Positions 1 to 13,572 are shown, counted from the first letter of the stretch. The stretch: DNA of 64,000 nt from Sinonovacula constricta (GCA_007844125.1 CM017556.1:70122697-70186696), one strand, 5' to 3'. The notes: generated by a model not told the origin, from the letters alone. A program made the numbers and translations.

Positions 1-3000
1 AGACCTCAAATAAAACGTTTAATGTATGGAAGGCAGTGTTTGTCTTTCCTGTTTAATATTTCAAACTAGCCGCACCTGGTGTTTTTTTTAATAAAAAAAT
101 GTCATGAAATTAAACACCCTTTATCTAATTGAATACATTTGTCAATATTTGATTGCCATTAACTGTTTATTTATAATATGCTTTCTTTCAATTAGTTCGT
201 GATTTATTTACTGAATGTTAAATCTATATAGTATATATTCACTTCTTCAAATAATCTTTGGCGGTGTCTTAACACAAAACCACACACAACGGTATGTTAT
301 ATACAAAGATTTGTGTTCCTGAAATATATGTTTCAACAAAACTATGTATACATGATGAAATGTTTGACAATTGACTAAAAATGTTTAATGTGAACATTGA
401 CTTTTACTTTTATTTTTGTTTTTCTTCTATCGCTGACAATATTTTTTATTTTTACATTGCATGCAGATCCAACAAAATATGTTTACAGTGATACATAGTT
501 TGATGCATGTGTTAGTATCCCCAAATAAATACTGTAGCTCAGTATCAGACAGATAAAATACAAATACTGAATGTGGGAGAAATTATAATAGCATTTAAAT
601 TACTAGCTTAATATTTCCTAATGCTATATCGTTAGCGCTCTAAAAACCAAATGGCTTATTTATCTATATGTGTAAGGAATGCAGTGAGATGGTTCCAGAC
701 CCACAAAATGCCATACATCATGGAGAAAAAAGTATTATTCAGCGAAAAAGAATTAGAAGAAAATAAATGAATAACTAGGTAAAATATAATAAATATTAAA
801 TGTTTATATTGTAGCAGAAAAGGTTATAAACACATTTACAAACATATCATGTTTTACTTATGTAACGAAAAATCACACGTTTTTGTAAAGATAAGTTTGT
901 GATTGTATGGCCTAGTGACCTCACAAATTGTGTTTAAGCGGAAACCAACAGGTTTAATTTTAATATTATACAATACAGTTCACACTGCTTCTCAATTACT
1001 GCGGTTTGTAATTATATCGACGGGCTTGTCGCAATACCTCCATCCAAAATGTCCGCTGATCTTAAGATTTAGGCAATGGCATTAACAAGATATTTTCTGT
1101 CCGCTATTTGCCAAAGCAGTCATTCTAACAAATATGTCATGGAAGTTCACACTGCTCAGTTTTGATTAATAAGTAAATGTGTTAAGTTATAATTTGGTTT
1201 AACCTAAAGATTGTTTCAAGTTGGCGAAATAACACGTTTCCCAAAGATAACTTTATGGCATTGGTCAAATTTAGTTTCATAATTAAACAATAAAAGATCA
1301 ACTCTGCCAATTTCTCATACGGCGGGGTTGCCGTGCAAAAGCTATATTATTTGTTTAAAACAACAATAATCTATTGTTATATATGTTCAGATTGTGACAT
1401 CGTCGGGAATGTATTCTGTGATGTTTATAGACATTACATATTTTAATGCAACAGATTGACTGAAATACTTGAAGTGTAATGAAAAAATCAAGACTAGCGA
1501 AGAGCCAGGACAACTTAGCATGTGAATAATTCTGATCGGATTAATTGTTTAACTGAATATATGCTATTTTATCGTATGTATACTATTTAAGAACGGCTAA
1601 TGTTTAACAATATAAGCATATAAATGTTTATCCTAATAAAATCTACTGTTGCACCAATTCGACTTATTTATTGTGTTTTGTCTTTTGTCATTTTATTTTT
1701 TGACTCAATAGGATTATTTGAACTAATTATAAACCATTTGTTGATTTTGTGACATTTTGTTTGAATGTCTCTACAATGAATTTATTTTCTAATAACAATT
1801 TCTCGATAAACATGCAATGAGTTTAAATATGACTATATAACTTTATAATAACTATTTATGTAAAAAAACATCAACAGTATAACTATATATCTATATAACT
1901 TAATAGCAACATAACTGTATAACTTATTGTTTTGTCGATTTAACGAAATACTGATTGTATTATATTTGGATAGGCTAAACATGTAAGTCAAGCTAAGAGA
2001 TCCATAAACCCACCTGTTCCACATGGTGCCGAGCTAACACCAATCACAATGGCAGAAAAACATACAACCCGGAAAGCCCTCAAAGGGTTTCTGAACATCC
2101 CACTATTAAAAGTGTTTTCAGCACATAGACCATATATAAGTCCCACCTTGGGTTATATTTCCACACTTTTTAATAAATTATATCAGTCTTTACAGATAAA
2201 ATGTTTTTCTGCTTATAAGTCGTGTCGATATCGCGCACTCCTTATATAGCGAAGCTTCAGTCACGTGACTTACAAGTACATTCTGCATATTTTCGTACTA
2301 AAAGAAATTGATTTTAATTGATAAGTACACTTATATGTTCACTGAAGAGATGTTTATTCACTATCGTAAGGTAAAAAGAAGGTAAAATATTTCATAATGC
2401 CAGTAGTTCTCAACAATTTACTTTGTGTGCGTCTTCGTGTTTGTTACATCGCATCGACATAATTATCTTTGCTTGTGCTGACGGTGAGTGATTTTGAATG
2501 GCATGAGTGTAAATAAGCTCGATACATGTCAGTGGTTGTGGTAAACATTAATATAATACAATCGATATTTAAATGACGAATCCGGTGTCGTTGTATCAGG
2601 TAGTGTATCGTATCAACACATAAAAGAATTAATTCCAGACGTGACGAATAATTTCAGATTTTTCCTTCGCTGGATCCCAATCAAGAACCTATTTTCTCTG
2701 ATGCTGGTTGTCTAACACTAAAAATTTCAAGTTTATCGCACGTATGGACAGTATAAATCCCGACATGAATTGTACACAATAATCTCATGTAGAGAATTTC
2801 TCCGCGGTGATTTAAAACTTATAACATATTACCTCGTGCTCGAAATATAGCTAAAGCTTCATTGTTCTGACGATTCTGCACCTTTTTGTTTCCTCTTATT
2901 CACATCTCTGTCGTTCTATGGTAATGAAATAACTATGTAATATCCACACACAACGGGTATGATTAACACAGGCAACAGCAGTAAATGAACCAACGATGTA

Positions 3001-3180
3001 GCATTAGGAATTATTAAGCTACATGTAGTAAGTTTCATGCCGTTAGAATTCCTCTTACATTGAATATTTGCTTTTTATCTGTCTGATACGAGCTGCAGTA
3101 TATAAGTTCATTGTATTTTTTTAACTCCCGATGCAGGTGCTTACTGTTAGTTGTTTCACTTTGACGGGATGTTGTTATTT
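1..3180. other. Gene-free AT-rich stretch
   Basis: No ORF longer than about 66 codons and no recognisable protein motif, tRNA or clear repeat structure was found here on either strand. Composition is strongly AT-rich and resembles the intergenic DNA elsewhere in the window. Confidence 0.5.
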
Positions 3181-3189
3181 ACACTGTTT

Positions 3190-3430
3190 GTTTGCTAGAA
3201 AAACCTTCAGGAAGTGCGAGGTTGGAGCGCTCCACAAACCAGGTTTAAGCACCCCAGTTGGCCCTTTTGCCGACTGACCGTTCCAAGGCGGTAACTGATG
3301 GTTTTTCTTTATGTGTGTTATGTCTCGTCTCTGTGTCTTTTTTCACATTTGCATTTACCTTGTTTGCCTCTACTGCAGATAAAATTTAAATATCTGTAAG
3401 AGTTTTGATAGGACCTTTTCTTATTTACCT
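3190..3430 (+). repeat. Dispersed SINE-like repeat, tail type A
   Basis: This is one of at least nine copies of a dispersed repeat. The head carries the phrase 'tgccgactgaccgttccaag' followed by 'gcggtaactg'. The tail (type A) contains 'ttatgtctcgtctctgtgt' and ends in 'aggaccttttcttatttacc'. Other type A copies lie at 9382-9561, 13424-13572 (antisense) and 58672-58855. Copies with a different tail (type B) lie at 24395-24690, 30715-31028, 43385-43830 and 44045-44335. No coding capacity is visible. A SINE is likely, but I did not find an unambiguous pol III promoter. Confidence 0.7.
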
Positions 3431-3840
3431 ATTAATTTTAGAATAATAACAAGTTAATGACGTCATACGATAAAAATGCATTGATGTCATATGTCAAAAT
3501 TAAAATGTGCAATCTAAAACATGGAAACTATCGAATTTAGAAAACAATCCAAACAAACAACACAATATAGTATTATGAAGCAATTATATATATGATGAAG
3601 ACCAAATGCTATGTTATAGTAAGCCGATGATTTATCTACAAATGGCTTATAAAATAATAAGGCAAACAAAGTCCAAATTACTGCTTTAAGTCACTGTATT
3701 CATGTAGTTTTAACGACCTGTCCGGTCAGCGTGTAAATTAAAAGCAATGCAGTACAATAAAGGATTTCCGAGTTGTAACAATTAGCACTACATTTCCTAC
3801 TAAGTTTTGTAAAGAGGTCAGAAAGGTTATTGAGACCCTT

Positions 3841-4505
3841 TGTTACGACCAGGATGGTGTAATAGAAAAAAACAAGCCAGCAACAAAGTAGTACAAAAAT
3901 ATTTTATTTTAATAAACAATTAAATCTATGGCGTAACAAAATAATAACAAAATATATCAAACAAAATTTGTTTTTAGCTTACAGTTTGACCCTTTAAGAG
4001 GTGTGCCTTTAATAGTCCAATTAATAATCCAACGTCGAATAATCCTGAAGAATTTTCGGTAGAATGTCCTCGTAGATAGGCACAGTTGAAATAATCCAAA
4101 GGTAGAACAATACGCGAATGTAATTAATATAATTCCAAATTCAACACTTAAATATTTACAGCACTGCAGAATATAATAAGTCCACGTATGTTTCAACACA
4201 GAAAGGTTTAATATAGAAGCTGCAAGTATTTCCAAACTATATTTCCAAACTTAAACTTTAATCGGGTAACAAGCCCTTATATAGACCCAAAGAATTTCTA
4301 GAACGCAGAAGTCTCCAGAACATTCACGAAACCCAGTTAAAAATAAACAAATGAATTTTCTAGCATGATCCTTTTCTTTCTAGCTGTTACGCGAATGTTA
4401 CGTCATGCGAAATACGCCATTAACATGTCATGACGACAACGATAAAAAAACAACCTTGACCTGACTAGCGCAACCTTAAACGCTGGTGTACTACTGTTTA
4501 TAACA
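3841..4505 (-). mobile_element. Probable solo LTR of an LTR retrotransposon
   Basis: The 665 bp unit begins TGTTA and ends TAACA, the inverted TG...CA ends of LTRs. Read on the minus strand it has a TATA-like 'ctatataagggc' near 4270-4285 and, downstream, AATAAA near 3905, in the order expected for an LTR promoter and poly(A) signal. Flanking pentamers (ccctt / ctttt) agree at only three of five positions, so the target duplication is imperfect. The 92-codon minus ORF inside (3957-4235) has no recognisable similarity and is probably fortuitous. A shorter unit with the same ends lies at 37783-38192. Confidence 0.5.
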
Positions 4506-5655
4506 CTTTTTTTTGTTAATCTTATATACATCATTTCCATAAAATGCAAGATTGTTTATTTCTTGCTGCATAAGCATTTTCATACTGCTATCATACTTTG
4601 AAGCAATAAAATCATTGCGGTGAAAGAATTATGAAAATTCCTTGCTGAATCAATTTTGAAGGTATAAACTTGTTTTTAGCATTGAAATCTTCTACTTTAA
4701 TACAAACTCGTACAAATCTTGTAAGTTGGGATATATCAAAAGAGGTAACACTAGATGAATCCCCATCAAGGTAATTAAAATATTGAAGTTAAAAATCGTC
4801 TCTCTTGTCATAGAGTTTAGCACAGGCGTTGCCATTATAAATTGTTTTCGCAATGTCTAAAGATGCTGCAATTTAATGTCAAGTCTTTGCTTTGTTAAAA
4901 GAATGTTAAGAATACATCAACTGGTCCATTTGATCAAGAATGAATTGTCTATAGCATATGGTCAAAACAGATTGACGTTGAATTTAAAGATTCTAAAATG
5001 TGGCTTTGGGTTGAAGCGGATTAAATAAAAATAAAATCACTGTAAAAGCAGCATGAAAACAAATCTGCAGTCAATAGTGCACCGTTAGTTCCCATCGAAA
5101 TGTCAATTACTTGTTTGAATAAAGTGTCTCCGCATTTTATGTAAATATTGTCAAGTAGTAAACAGATCTTCACAAACGTCCACAAGTTCCCAAAGTAAAC
5201 TTACCTAAGACAGTATTAGTAAAAATGCATTACTTTCATTACAGGCAATGTATAAACGTTGCTCTAGTACACACGTTGTTGTTTTTCAATGTGAATAATC
5301 AATTTGACCTTTAAGTAATCACGAGGCTTAATAAGTGAACAGAGTAAAGAAATCATAAGTAAGCAGAGCAATGAGCCTTCCAAACATTGTTCATACACGT
5401 TTTCACAACATTTAACAACGTGACTACATTGTACGAACTGCAGTAAGACAATACGTAAGTAGTTTAGATATGAAAGTGGTGGTGGTGGTGCTAGAGATGG
5501 CATCAACTAGGAATCATGACTTGTGTGGTGTTTTGTGAAACTTGAAAATCCAGTACAAGGAAATATTTCTAGCTTTGGTTCGATCTTGATATTGAATTTT
5601 TGAAACATGTATAAATGTCAAAGATGGTGCTAATGCAAGATCTTGTGGTGGATAA
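4506..5655. other. Intergenic, nothing recognised
   Basis: No gene or clear repeat was seen. It ends directly at the TAA target duplication (5653-5655) of the adjacent DNA transposon. Confidence 0.45.
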
Positions 5656-7315
5656 TGCTAGGTTTACATCTGGCCACGATTACCACGATGTCCCCGATTC
5701 CAGAGCATCGTGGCGAACGTAACAGAGCGTGGAGTCGAATCGAGGTGATCGTGGGGGAGCGTAACGGAACGTGGTTGAATCGGGGACATCGTGGGCATCG
5801 GGACAGATTTTAAATCAAACTTAAATTTTACCACGATTGCCCCTATTCATTTTCTAATCGTGACAGAGCGTGGCCTTCGTAACAAAACGTAACGGAACGT
5901 ACCGAAGCGTAACAGAACGTGGAGTACAATCGCAACAGATCGGGACCAGCGTGGACACATTTGTTCATCCCGCGTCGCTGCGACGTCTCACGATAGCTCC
6001 ACGCTCTGCTACGATCTACCACGATCTGTTACGATATACACTTTTCTATCAATTATTGCTCCACGTTGCGTCACGCTCTCCTACGGTATCCCCGATTGTC
6101 GTTCACGTTCTGATACGCTCTGACACGCTCCAACACGTTTCCTCACGATAGCCACGATTTCCACGCAAGCTGCATATACATAACAGCTTTATCTACTGGT
6201 ACTCTATCAGTTTAATCATGCCAGCGAAACGAAAAGGTTCCAAAACTTCAAGAACTGTTGTGGTTGATGTTCATCCGCCAGCACCACCTCCCCCACCTCC
6301 ACAACCGGAAGAAATTGAAGATGCTCCGGTTTAAACCCCATCGCCCCAGGATGATGCTCCAAAGAAGACGAAATTTCCCAGAACAACTACAACATACACT
6401 GACCAGCAAAAAGAGGAAATTTTAGATTTTCTCAAAGCTTACCCTTCCATATATGAAAAAAGAAGGGCTGACTATAAAAACATGCAGTTATTAAAACAGC
6501 CAATTCAGGATCGTCTATATCCAGCTGGTTCATTGTTGCGAATAATAAGCCTAAAGTGAATTATTTCTTGTTTAAATATCAAATCGTGACGTAAAACGTG
6601 GTCATTTGTCTCAAATCGTAGGTCAAATCGCAGGAGATCGCAACAAAGCGGCTTTGTCGTGGGAGATCTTAACAGGACGTAACGGAACGTGGTGGAGCGT
6701 GGAAGCCAATCGTGTTGATCGCAACAAAGCGTAACAGAACGTGATGCAAATCGTTGGCTCGATCGTAGCAAAGCGCAGTAAAGCGCAACAAAACGTGCTG
6801 ATTTCGTAAGGAAGCGTAACAGAACGTGGAGTATACCATTTAATCGTAGAGCTCCCCGATTTTTTAAACTGCCCTCACACATACCTCGCGACCTTACTGC
6901 GTCCTTACTGCGACCTTGCTACGACCCAGGACGCAGCACAGTCGGCATGGACGCAGCAGGGACGCAGCGAGGTCGTAGCGAGGAACCCAAGGACGCACAA
7001 GGTCGCAGACCGTCGGCGAATATTTTGAACATGCACAAAACAGTCGCAGAAACTCTGCATTCTTGCTGAGTCCTGGTTAGGTCGCCGTGGAATCGCAGTG
7101 GAGTCGCCATAGTCGCAGCAGCATCGTAGTAAGGACGCAATAAGAACGCAATAGACGTAGTACACTCGTACTAAGGACGCCGTAGAGTCGCCGATAAAAT
7201 TACAAGAAATTGCTCGGAAACCTTTGGCGACGCTACTGCGTCCCTGCTGCGACTATTGCGTCCTTATTTAGCCTCTGGCTAATCGAGGAGATCGTGGCCA
7301 GATGTAAACTTAGCA
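5656..7315. mobile_element. PIF/Harbinger-like DNA transposon, non-autonomous
   Basis: The ends form a terminal inverted repeat of about 25 bp: the left end starts 'tgctaggtttacatctggcc' and the right end, reverse-complemented, starts 'tgctaagtttacatctggcc', with one mismatch over 25 bases. The element is flanked on both sides by TAA (5653-5655 and 7316-7318), which fits the 3-bp TWA target duplication of PIF/Harbinger elements. The subterminal regions (about 5700-6160 and 6590-7260) are full of degenerate short repeats on the theme 'cgtaacggaacgtgg' and 'gaatcg', in opposite orientation on the two sides. Inside is a broken MADF-type ORF (6218-6559). No DDE transposase ORF is present, so the copy cannot move by itself. 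Confidence 0.85.
6218..6559 (+). pseudogene. MADF/Myb-SANT-like transposon accessory protein, broken
   Basis: The ATG at 6218 opens a reading frame starting MPAKRKGSK, followed by a Pro-rich stretch. It is stopped by TAA at 6332-6334 but continues in the same frame to TGA at 6557-6559. The part after the stop reads EEILDFLKAYPSIYEKRRAD with YKN following, the pattern of the first helices of a MADF domain (the DNA-binding domain of Adf-1-type proteins). PIF/Harbinger elements normally carry such a Myb/SANT-like second protein beside the transposase. Here it is interrupted, short at its C terminus and lacks its partner transposase, so it is probably non-functional. Confidence 0.7.
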
Positions 7316-7547
7316 TAACTCAGCATTTGGTACATTTTAGTATATTCCTCAAACAAAAAGCTTGTTGTTAGAGACTTTATCAGCTAGTACAATTTATCGT
7401 GGACATTTTGAAAGGCCTGTTTTATGTGTTTTAAGTGAGAAATAGCTTTCGTAACTAAACTAATAGGGTGAGAGCGATAGAAATTTACGCGATTATGTAT
7501 TATCTTGAAGACACAGGTAACCATCTTTCAAGAATTGAGCGCTACTT

Positions 7548-7735
7548 ATCTCTTTCCTCTCGCTGTCTCGCTCTGTCTCTCTTTCTCTCTCTGCCTGTCT
7601 CTGTCTCTCTGTCTGTCTCTCTTTTTCTCTCTCTCCCTTCCTCCCTATGTGTCTCTCAGTCTCTCTGTCTGTCTCTCTCTGTCTGTCTCTCTCTGTGTCT
7701 CTCTCTGTCTCTGTCTCTCTTCCTCTTTCTCTCTC

Positions 7736-7831
<96 letters not shown>
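7548..7831. repeat. (CT)n then (TA)n microsatellite
   Basis: An imperfect CT/CTGT-rich tract becomes pure (CT)n from about 7740 to 7796, followed by (TA)n to 7831. Ser/Leu and Tyr/Ile repeat ORFs across it are artefacts of the repeat. Confidence 0.97.
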
Positions 7832-7833
<2 letters not shown>

Positions 7834-8340
7834 GGGCCTCAACTAGGGGGTGCAAACGGTTGTTTATATTGGAATGTGTTTAATAATATAAACATACGGG
7901 ATGTACTCAAACTGTAACCAATATAACCCATACAATGTCTGTTTTCTGCAAATATTTGCAGTTCACACAGACTTGTGAGACTGAGCGGAGTTTGAATGAG
8001 TTTTGTTACCTACATTCATGACAATCTTGGCAAAAGTACTTCAGAAATTCAATGGTGTATTGTATTAACATAATATCTAAGAGTAGTGGAAATGTACTTT
8101 TAAATAATGTGTGATGACTGTTACTCAATTGACCAGTTTAAACAAGATGGTTCTAGATTGACCGTAAATTCTTTTTTTTTTCTTTTCAGATCAGTATACT
8201 TTATATTTATCTCCTTAAATTAATCAAATTGTAAACAGGAAAACCGGGAAACGGTGTAGATTTGGATTAGCTGGCTCCCAAGGGAGCGGTCTGTAATATT
8301 ACTATTTTAATGAATTTGGCCAAATACTTAAAATCTGCTT
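7832..8340. other. Intergenic, nothing recognised
   Basis: No gene, RNA or clear repeat was seen in this stretch. Confidence 0.4.
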
Positions 8341-8359
8341 TGTCTATTAGAAACATTAT

Positions 8360-8594
8360 TGTTGTTTGCGACCCTCATACATATAACGTTTATTGCTATA
8401 TATAGTCAACGATATTGTATGACGTATTGTCTATATGCGTGCACACTTGTGCATTTGATTCTTCTGTTTTCTTTCCATTTTGTGTTGTCTATATCAGTGA
8501 TCGCACATGTATTTTTATGTACATATGTGTTTTGTAAGATGATGTATCTTAGTTATACAAATCTGAAATAAACTGTTCGTTCGTTCGTTCGTTG
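8360..8594 (+). mobile_element. Probable 3' tail of a LINE, with TTCG microsatellite end
   Basis: The segment ends in a 'gatgtat...acaaatc' phrase, a poly(A)-signal-like 'aaataaactg', then (TTCG)n at 8576-8593. A similar end occurs at 46200-46264, where the same words precede 'aataaagtg' and a (CTGTT/CTGCT)n tail. CR1/L2-type LINEs end in short tandem repeats rather than poly(A), so both look like 3' ends of 5'-truncated LINE copies. The upstream border is uncertain. Confidence 0.45.
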
Positions 8595-9058
8595 TAATAA
8601 GGATATACACGATTTGTTACTAAGTTGCATCAGTCCATCTTTTTGCCAAAGCATGAAATTTAGCTTATCACTAAGAGATTATTATTCGCTATTAAAATGT
8701 TAATCAGGGATAAAACTGTCCATATTATTGAGTACGATGCATGTACTAAACTAAACAATAGGAGAATAAGAAAAGGTACAATAAGAATTACTTCACGAAT
8801 ACTAATAAAATTCGGTTACACCTTGTTTAAACAAGTAACTGGCATTCCAATGGAAACCAAATGTGTACTATTGATAGCAGATTTGTTTTTATAATGGCTT
8901 GAACGTGACTTTATGCTAACTTTATCCCCTTCTACCCACAGCCATGTTATAAACAGTTCACTTCAACGCCACTCTAGATTATTCGATATACTGGCTATAG
9001 ACAATCCTTTCTCTGCTCAAATGAACCACAAGCTTTTCCGACCAGAACTTTCCCTTAA

Positions 9059-9205
9059 CGTGTGTGTGTGTATGTGTATGTTTGTGTGCGTGTGTGGGTG
9101 TGTGTGCGCGCGCGTGCGCGTGCGTCGGCGTGTGTGTGTGTATGTGAGTATGTAGGTATGTAGGTATATAGGTATGTATGTTTAGGTAGGTAGGTAGGGA
9201 GGTAT
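9059..9205. repeat. (TG)n / (GTAG)n simple repeat
   Basis: Imperfect TG/CG-rich dinucleotide repeats grade into GGTA/GTAT units. Confidence 0.95.
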
Positions 9206-9381
9206 GTGTGCATGTATGTATAACTTCGAGATATTGTGTTTCTTTATGAGTTATGTCATTTGAGGATAAATCATCGGCTTAATATAAAATTACATTTGCC
9301 ACAAACATTCTCATTAAATAAAACAATAATTCACGATATTTTGTTGGTGTTAGTCGTTTTCTATAATTCAATTATTTTAAG

Positions 9382-9561
9382 TCGCTCTTTTTTTGCCACT
9401 GACCGTTCCTAGGCTTTAACAGTTGGAATTTAGTTATGTGTGCAATGTCTCGTCTCTGTGTGTTGTCAAATTACATTTACAGTTACTATCTATGCTTTTA
9501 CCTAGTGGTAGTTCAATTTATATTTTTATAACTCTTATAGGACCTTTTCTTACTTTTCTAG
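9382..9561 (+). repeat. Dispersed SINE-like repeat, tail type A, diverged
   Basis: It contains 'gccactgaccgttcctaggc' of the shared head, then 'caatgtctcgtctctgtgtg' and 'ataggaccttttcttac' of tail A. It is more diverged than the copies at 3190 and 58672. Confidence 0.65.
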
Positions 9562-11870
9562 ACATTATGTTCTCTTTAGCGCGCTCTTGTGGTCCGCTTT
9601 GGAACTCGAGCCATTTTCTGAAATGCGTTTATATTGTCAATGAGTTCGTTTGTAACTAGGCCTACTCTTTGGTATCCGGACACGACTTTTTGTAGATTGC
9701 CAGAGATCTTCAAAGTGGTTACCTCGGACATGTATAGAGTTGCCGACTTCGGCAATATCGAAGTACTGTAAGCAGTACTGTATTACGGTTGAAGATTGGT
9801 GTTCGCTTACCGTTTCTATACAAGTTTGTGTACAATAAAATATGAAACGTTAAAGACATTTAGACAGTAGGAAATACAAACAGCACAGCACATGTCATAT
9901 ACAAGTGGTGGTTAATTGTTCGAATATATTTTAGTTCACTTCAACACAAATTAGCAAAATGATGCCCAATGTTTTTGATAACGTATTTTATTGCTTAACA
10001 CACATACTATACTCACTTGGATGCTTTGCACCAATGCTTTTTCTTGTTTATATTTTGTCAAGGCACGTGTTTATATTGAGTAACTCTAAATCTCTAAAAC
10101 CTGCCTCGGACATAAGCACCAAACATCTTCAGATCATATTTGAGTACATGCAATGTTGGCCTCATATATATATTGGCTGAATGCTGTATTATGCGTATCA
10201 CGTGGTTTTGTGCATGCCCTCTCACATGCGAAGAGAAATTGCTAAAATTGATGCAAAAAGTAATTTAATCAAAGTTCTAATGTGGCTCCATTTCATATCA
10301 ACCATTTCATAATGATGATACTTCAAGGAACCAGATAAGTCGCATTTAGCTATAAATCCGGCAAGTTACTTAGAAAAAAAAACAACACCCAACGATGTTT
10401 GTATTTTATTTCCGCCAGGATTAAAACGTTGCCAACTTATCAATATAATATAGATACTTTACTAAGCATTGTTTAGGACAATCACAAGAGTTTTATTACT
10501 ACGATTCAAGTCATATAACGGAATCAAATAAGATTTTTTTTAAAGCGCGAGCATCACTTCAATCCATGCACATGTTTCAAACATAACACTTGACAATTGA
10601 TCTACATGTATGTAAACTGTTAGGTGACCAGCGGGCGTGAATCGAAAGTGTACTCATAATAAGTATTAAAGAAAGGATATCACTTTATACGGACTGTTCA
10701 TTAAATGTTTAAAGAGAACTTAGCCAACTTTGATACAAGTGCAATGCATTCGCGCATGTACTTTTCATTAGCATCCACACAGAGTATGCACATACATTGC
10801 AATAAGACCAATAAAAAGAGCGAACTTGTTGTACATATAAATACATAGTGGCTCTCGTGTATGCATAATATCGCTCTTGTTTTATTGTTTACAGTAGTAT
10901 CGCTAATTATACAGAGATACATTGCGGTAATGATAATCAATTCGTGCGAGTAAGCATTTATTTATTGTGAATGGTGTATGAATGATTTGACAATTGGTTT
11001 AATAGAATACAACGCAGATTACAAGTATAATCCAAATTATTTGGCGGAAACTTTATTTATTTTTATTATATCCATCAATTTTATGCGATAATGGGCATTG
11101 CTAATATACTTCATATACTGCTGATTTTTGTCAGATTTATCATGTACAGGTTCACATTCGTCATCATCGTCTCTAATACTTTGTCCTGCCTTTATGACCA
11201 GTGAATGCGCATTTACTGCAATGAATAAAACCACTTGATAAATGGGTTTTAACCTGTTTGATCAAGAATAGTCTCTCATGCGATGATGACACCCACTTGT
11301 CGGGTCCGTTTAAAAAGAAGAAAAGGAACAATATACGGCTCTTTTGAACTGTTATTTCAACAGTATCTAGCACATAATCAATGTTCTGCAATCTCTGTAT
11401 GTTCAGTCGGGTTCAGCTAGTGCCACAAACATTCTGTTTTGTGAGAGAGAAAACGCGTTTATATGGTCATTGAGATACTGAAAGAAAATGGAGATATACC
11501 TGAATAAGACTACAGTTGTTAATTATTAAATTAATGTAGTTGCCAATACAGTTTTTTATGGATTGCATTGCGACATCAAACAATGCGATAAAAGTACGCA
11601 GGGAATTTACATGTTTAAAAGGTCTTTCAAGTTTTCATATACATGTAATTGCATGTATTAACCAATGCGAATATTTCAATTTACCGTAGGTTGTAAGTTG
11701 GATTACTACTTACTAACTGCATACCATGATGTAAATGTTTAAGTTAATAAACTTGGGGTAATCTGTTTCGAAACAACAGTATTATCAGTATAACACACGG
11801 TATTTTATAACCACAATAGTTTCATTCTAATAATTCGGTTGTTAATATGAATATTTGCTAAAGAGTCGCC
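9562..11870. other. Gene-free intergenic stretch
   Basis: Only ORFs shorter than 80 codons without recognisable motifs were found. No RNA gene was seen. Confidence 0.45.
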
Positions 11871-11876
11871 CCTACC

Positions 11877-12074
11877 ACACACACTAGCGCTCACCCGCAG
11901 GTGCGCACATACATCCGCACGCAAACGCTCGAACACACATACAATTGCGTGTACATTTATACACGCGCGCTCGCGCATCACCACCAACCCAAAGCACTTA
12001 TTCCTAAACACACCCGTGCGCGCACATCCACACCTTCATACACATCTCTAAACGCATGAACGCACACACGAACG

Positions 12075-12150
<76 letters not shown>
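11877..12150. repeat. CA-rich tract with pure (CA)n
   Basis: A GC-richer CA/CG imperfect region is followed by an uninterrupted (CA)n from about 12078 to 12150. Confidence 0.95.
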
Positions 12151-12151
<1 letters not shown>

Positions 12152-13423
12152 TGCAAAGCCACGCGTGGGTTTGACGATTTACTATCTACATCATTGAATC
12201 AATAAAATATAGAAGGGGTTAGTGTTTTCAGAAATATCGTAGCGACACAATTCATTTTCATTTAGATATAAATGTTTTATTTTTCAATGTTACTTTTCCA
12301 AATTCGCGGCGCTGTTGATTATTCCTTACTTAATTTAATGTACTTTTTAATATTTAATAGTTTGTTACGCGGGGTAAATTTTGTGAATGGTCATTTAAAG
12401 TCCTAGCTATGTGCAACCTCGGGAACAACAGCGACGACCCAGCTGCAATCTGACAAAGTTGTAAAAATATAGGGTACTTATAATATGATAGTCACCAGAA
12501 TGAAAACCTAACCCTAGAAATAAGAAACAACAGCTCAACTCCTTCTAGAGATATAAAAATAGAACAGGAAAAAAAGAAAAGAACCTAGTTTGTGCGTAAG
12601 AAGGAAGGCTCTTCGTCTATCAAACAAATAGTTACAATAAATGCGATAAATAAAGTATTCGCACATAGAAAAATATATAATGTACGCAGAGAGTGTATAT
12701 AAACCCGATATAATGTATGGGTCCATGAAAACTGTTTAGTGCATTTTACTATACATGTAAAATCCTATTTTTCATCACGACCTGCTCAAAAGCTGGTACA
12801 TTCGTTTGACCGGTGATTTCCTTCTTTTCTTAAACATGAGTTATGTTTGTCCTGCCATGGACACCTGCCTTTAAACAGGAAAAAATGGAATATTATATAT
12901 ATTAACAGATAAAATGTGTCCCGTGAGTTTGTCTTTAATCTCTTTCTACTGTAACGCAGGCCGGCGCTCTCTAACGGTCACGCATCCATACGCTAGCCAT
13001 GGTAACCGTTGTTAAATCGCTCAAGTTCGGAAAGCCGTTAAAACCACGTCGCTAAAGAGTTAACCCAGCAGTAAGGCTGGTTTGAAGGTCTTTATATATC
13101 TACCTCTGCGATGACAACCATTAGTCATACAATGACATGTTTTAACGGATTGTGTACTATTTTCTTTCCTTGTACTGTAAGAATTAGAATCAAAATCCGC
13201 TTTGTTGCACTGTCTACTCGTTTATCTCTTCTTATATCTTTTGTTTCCAATGTAAACACATACAGTTTGTTTAAAGAACTGATATCCACACTGTTCTTTT
13301 AATTCTCAATATTTGCTATGTCCTTGTTGATTCCGTTTCTCGTATATTGATAAACAATTTAAGTTACCTGTACTAAAGAACATATAGATCTTGATGAAAT
13401 ATGTAAATACCAAATAGTTAATA
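12151..13423. other. Intergenic, nothing recognised
   Basis: No supported gene or RNA was found. The short ORFs here show no family similarity. Confidence 0.4.
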
Positions 13424-13572
13424 GGTGAATAAAAAAAAGGTCCTATCAAAACTCTCACAGATATTTAAATTTTATCTACCAGTAGACAAAGGCAAACAAG
13501 GTAAATGCAAATGCGAAAAAACAACACAGAGACGAGACATAACACACATAAAGAAAAACCATCAGTTAAATC
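13424..13572 (-). repeat. Dispersed SINE-like repeat, tail type A, partial
   Basis: This is the reverse complement of tail A ('aggtcctatcaaaactctca' at its start; 'acgagacataacacacataa' inside). The head is mostly missing. The 61-codon ORF across it is a by-product. Confidence 0.7.

Noticed and set aside
3957..4235. 92-codon minus-strand ORF
   Set aside because: It lies within the LTR-like unit, with no recognisable motif. Probably leader or LTR sequence.
5870..6151. 93-codon ORF within the Harbinger-like element
   Set aside because: It is made of the subterminal short repeats, with no domain.
7468..7917. Ser/Leu-rich ORFs
   Set aside because: Translation of the (CT)n and (TA)n microsatellite.
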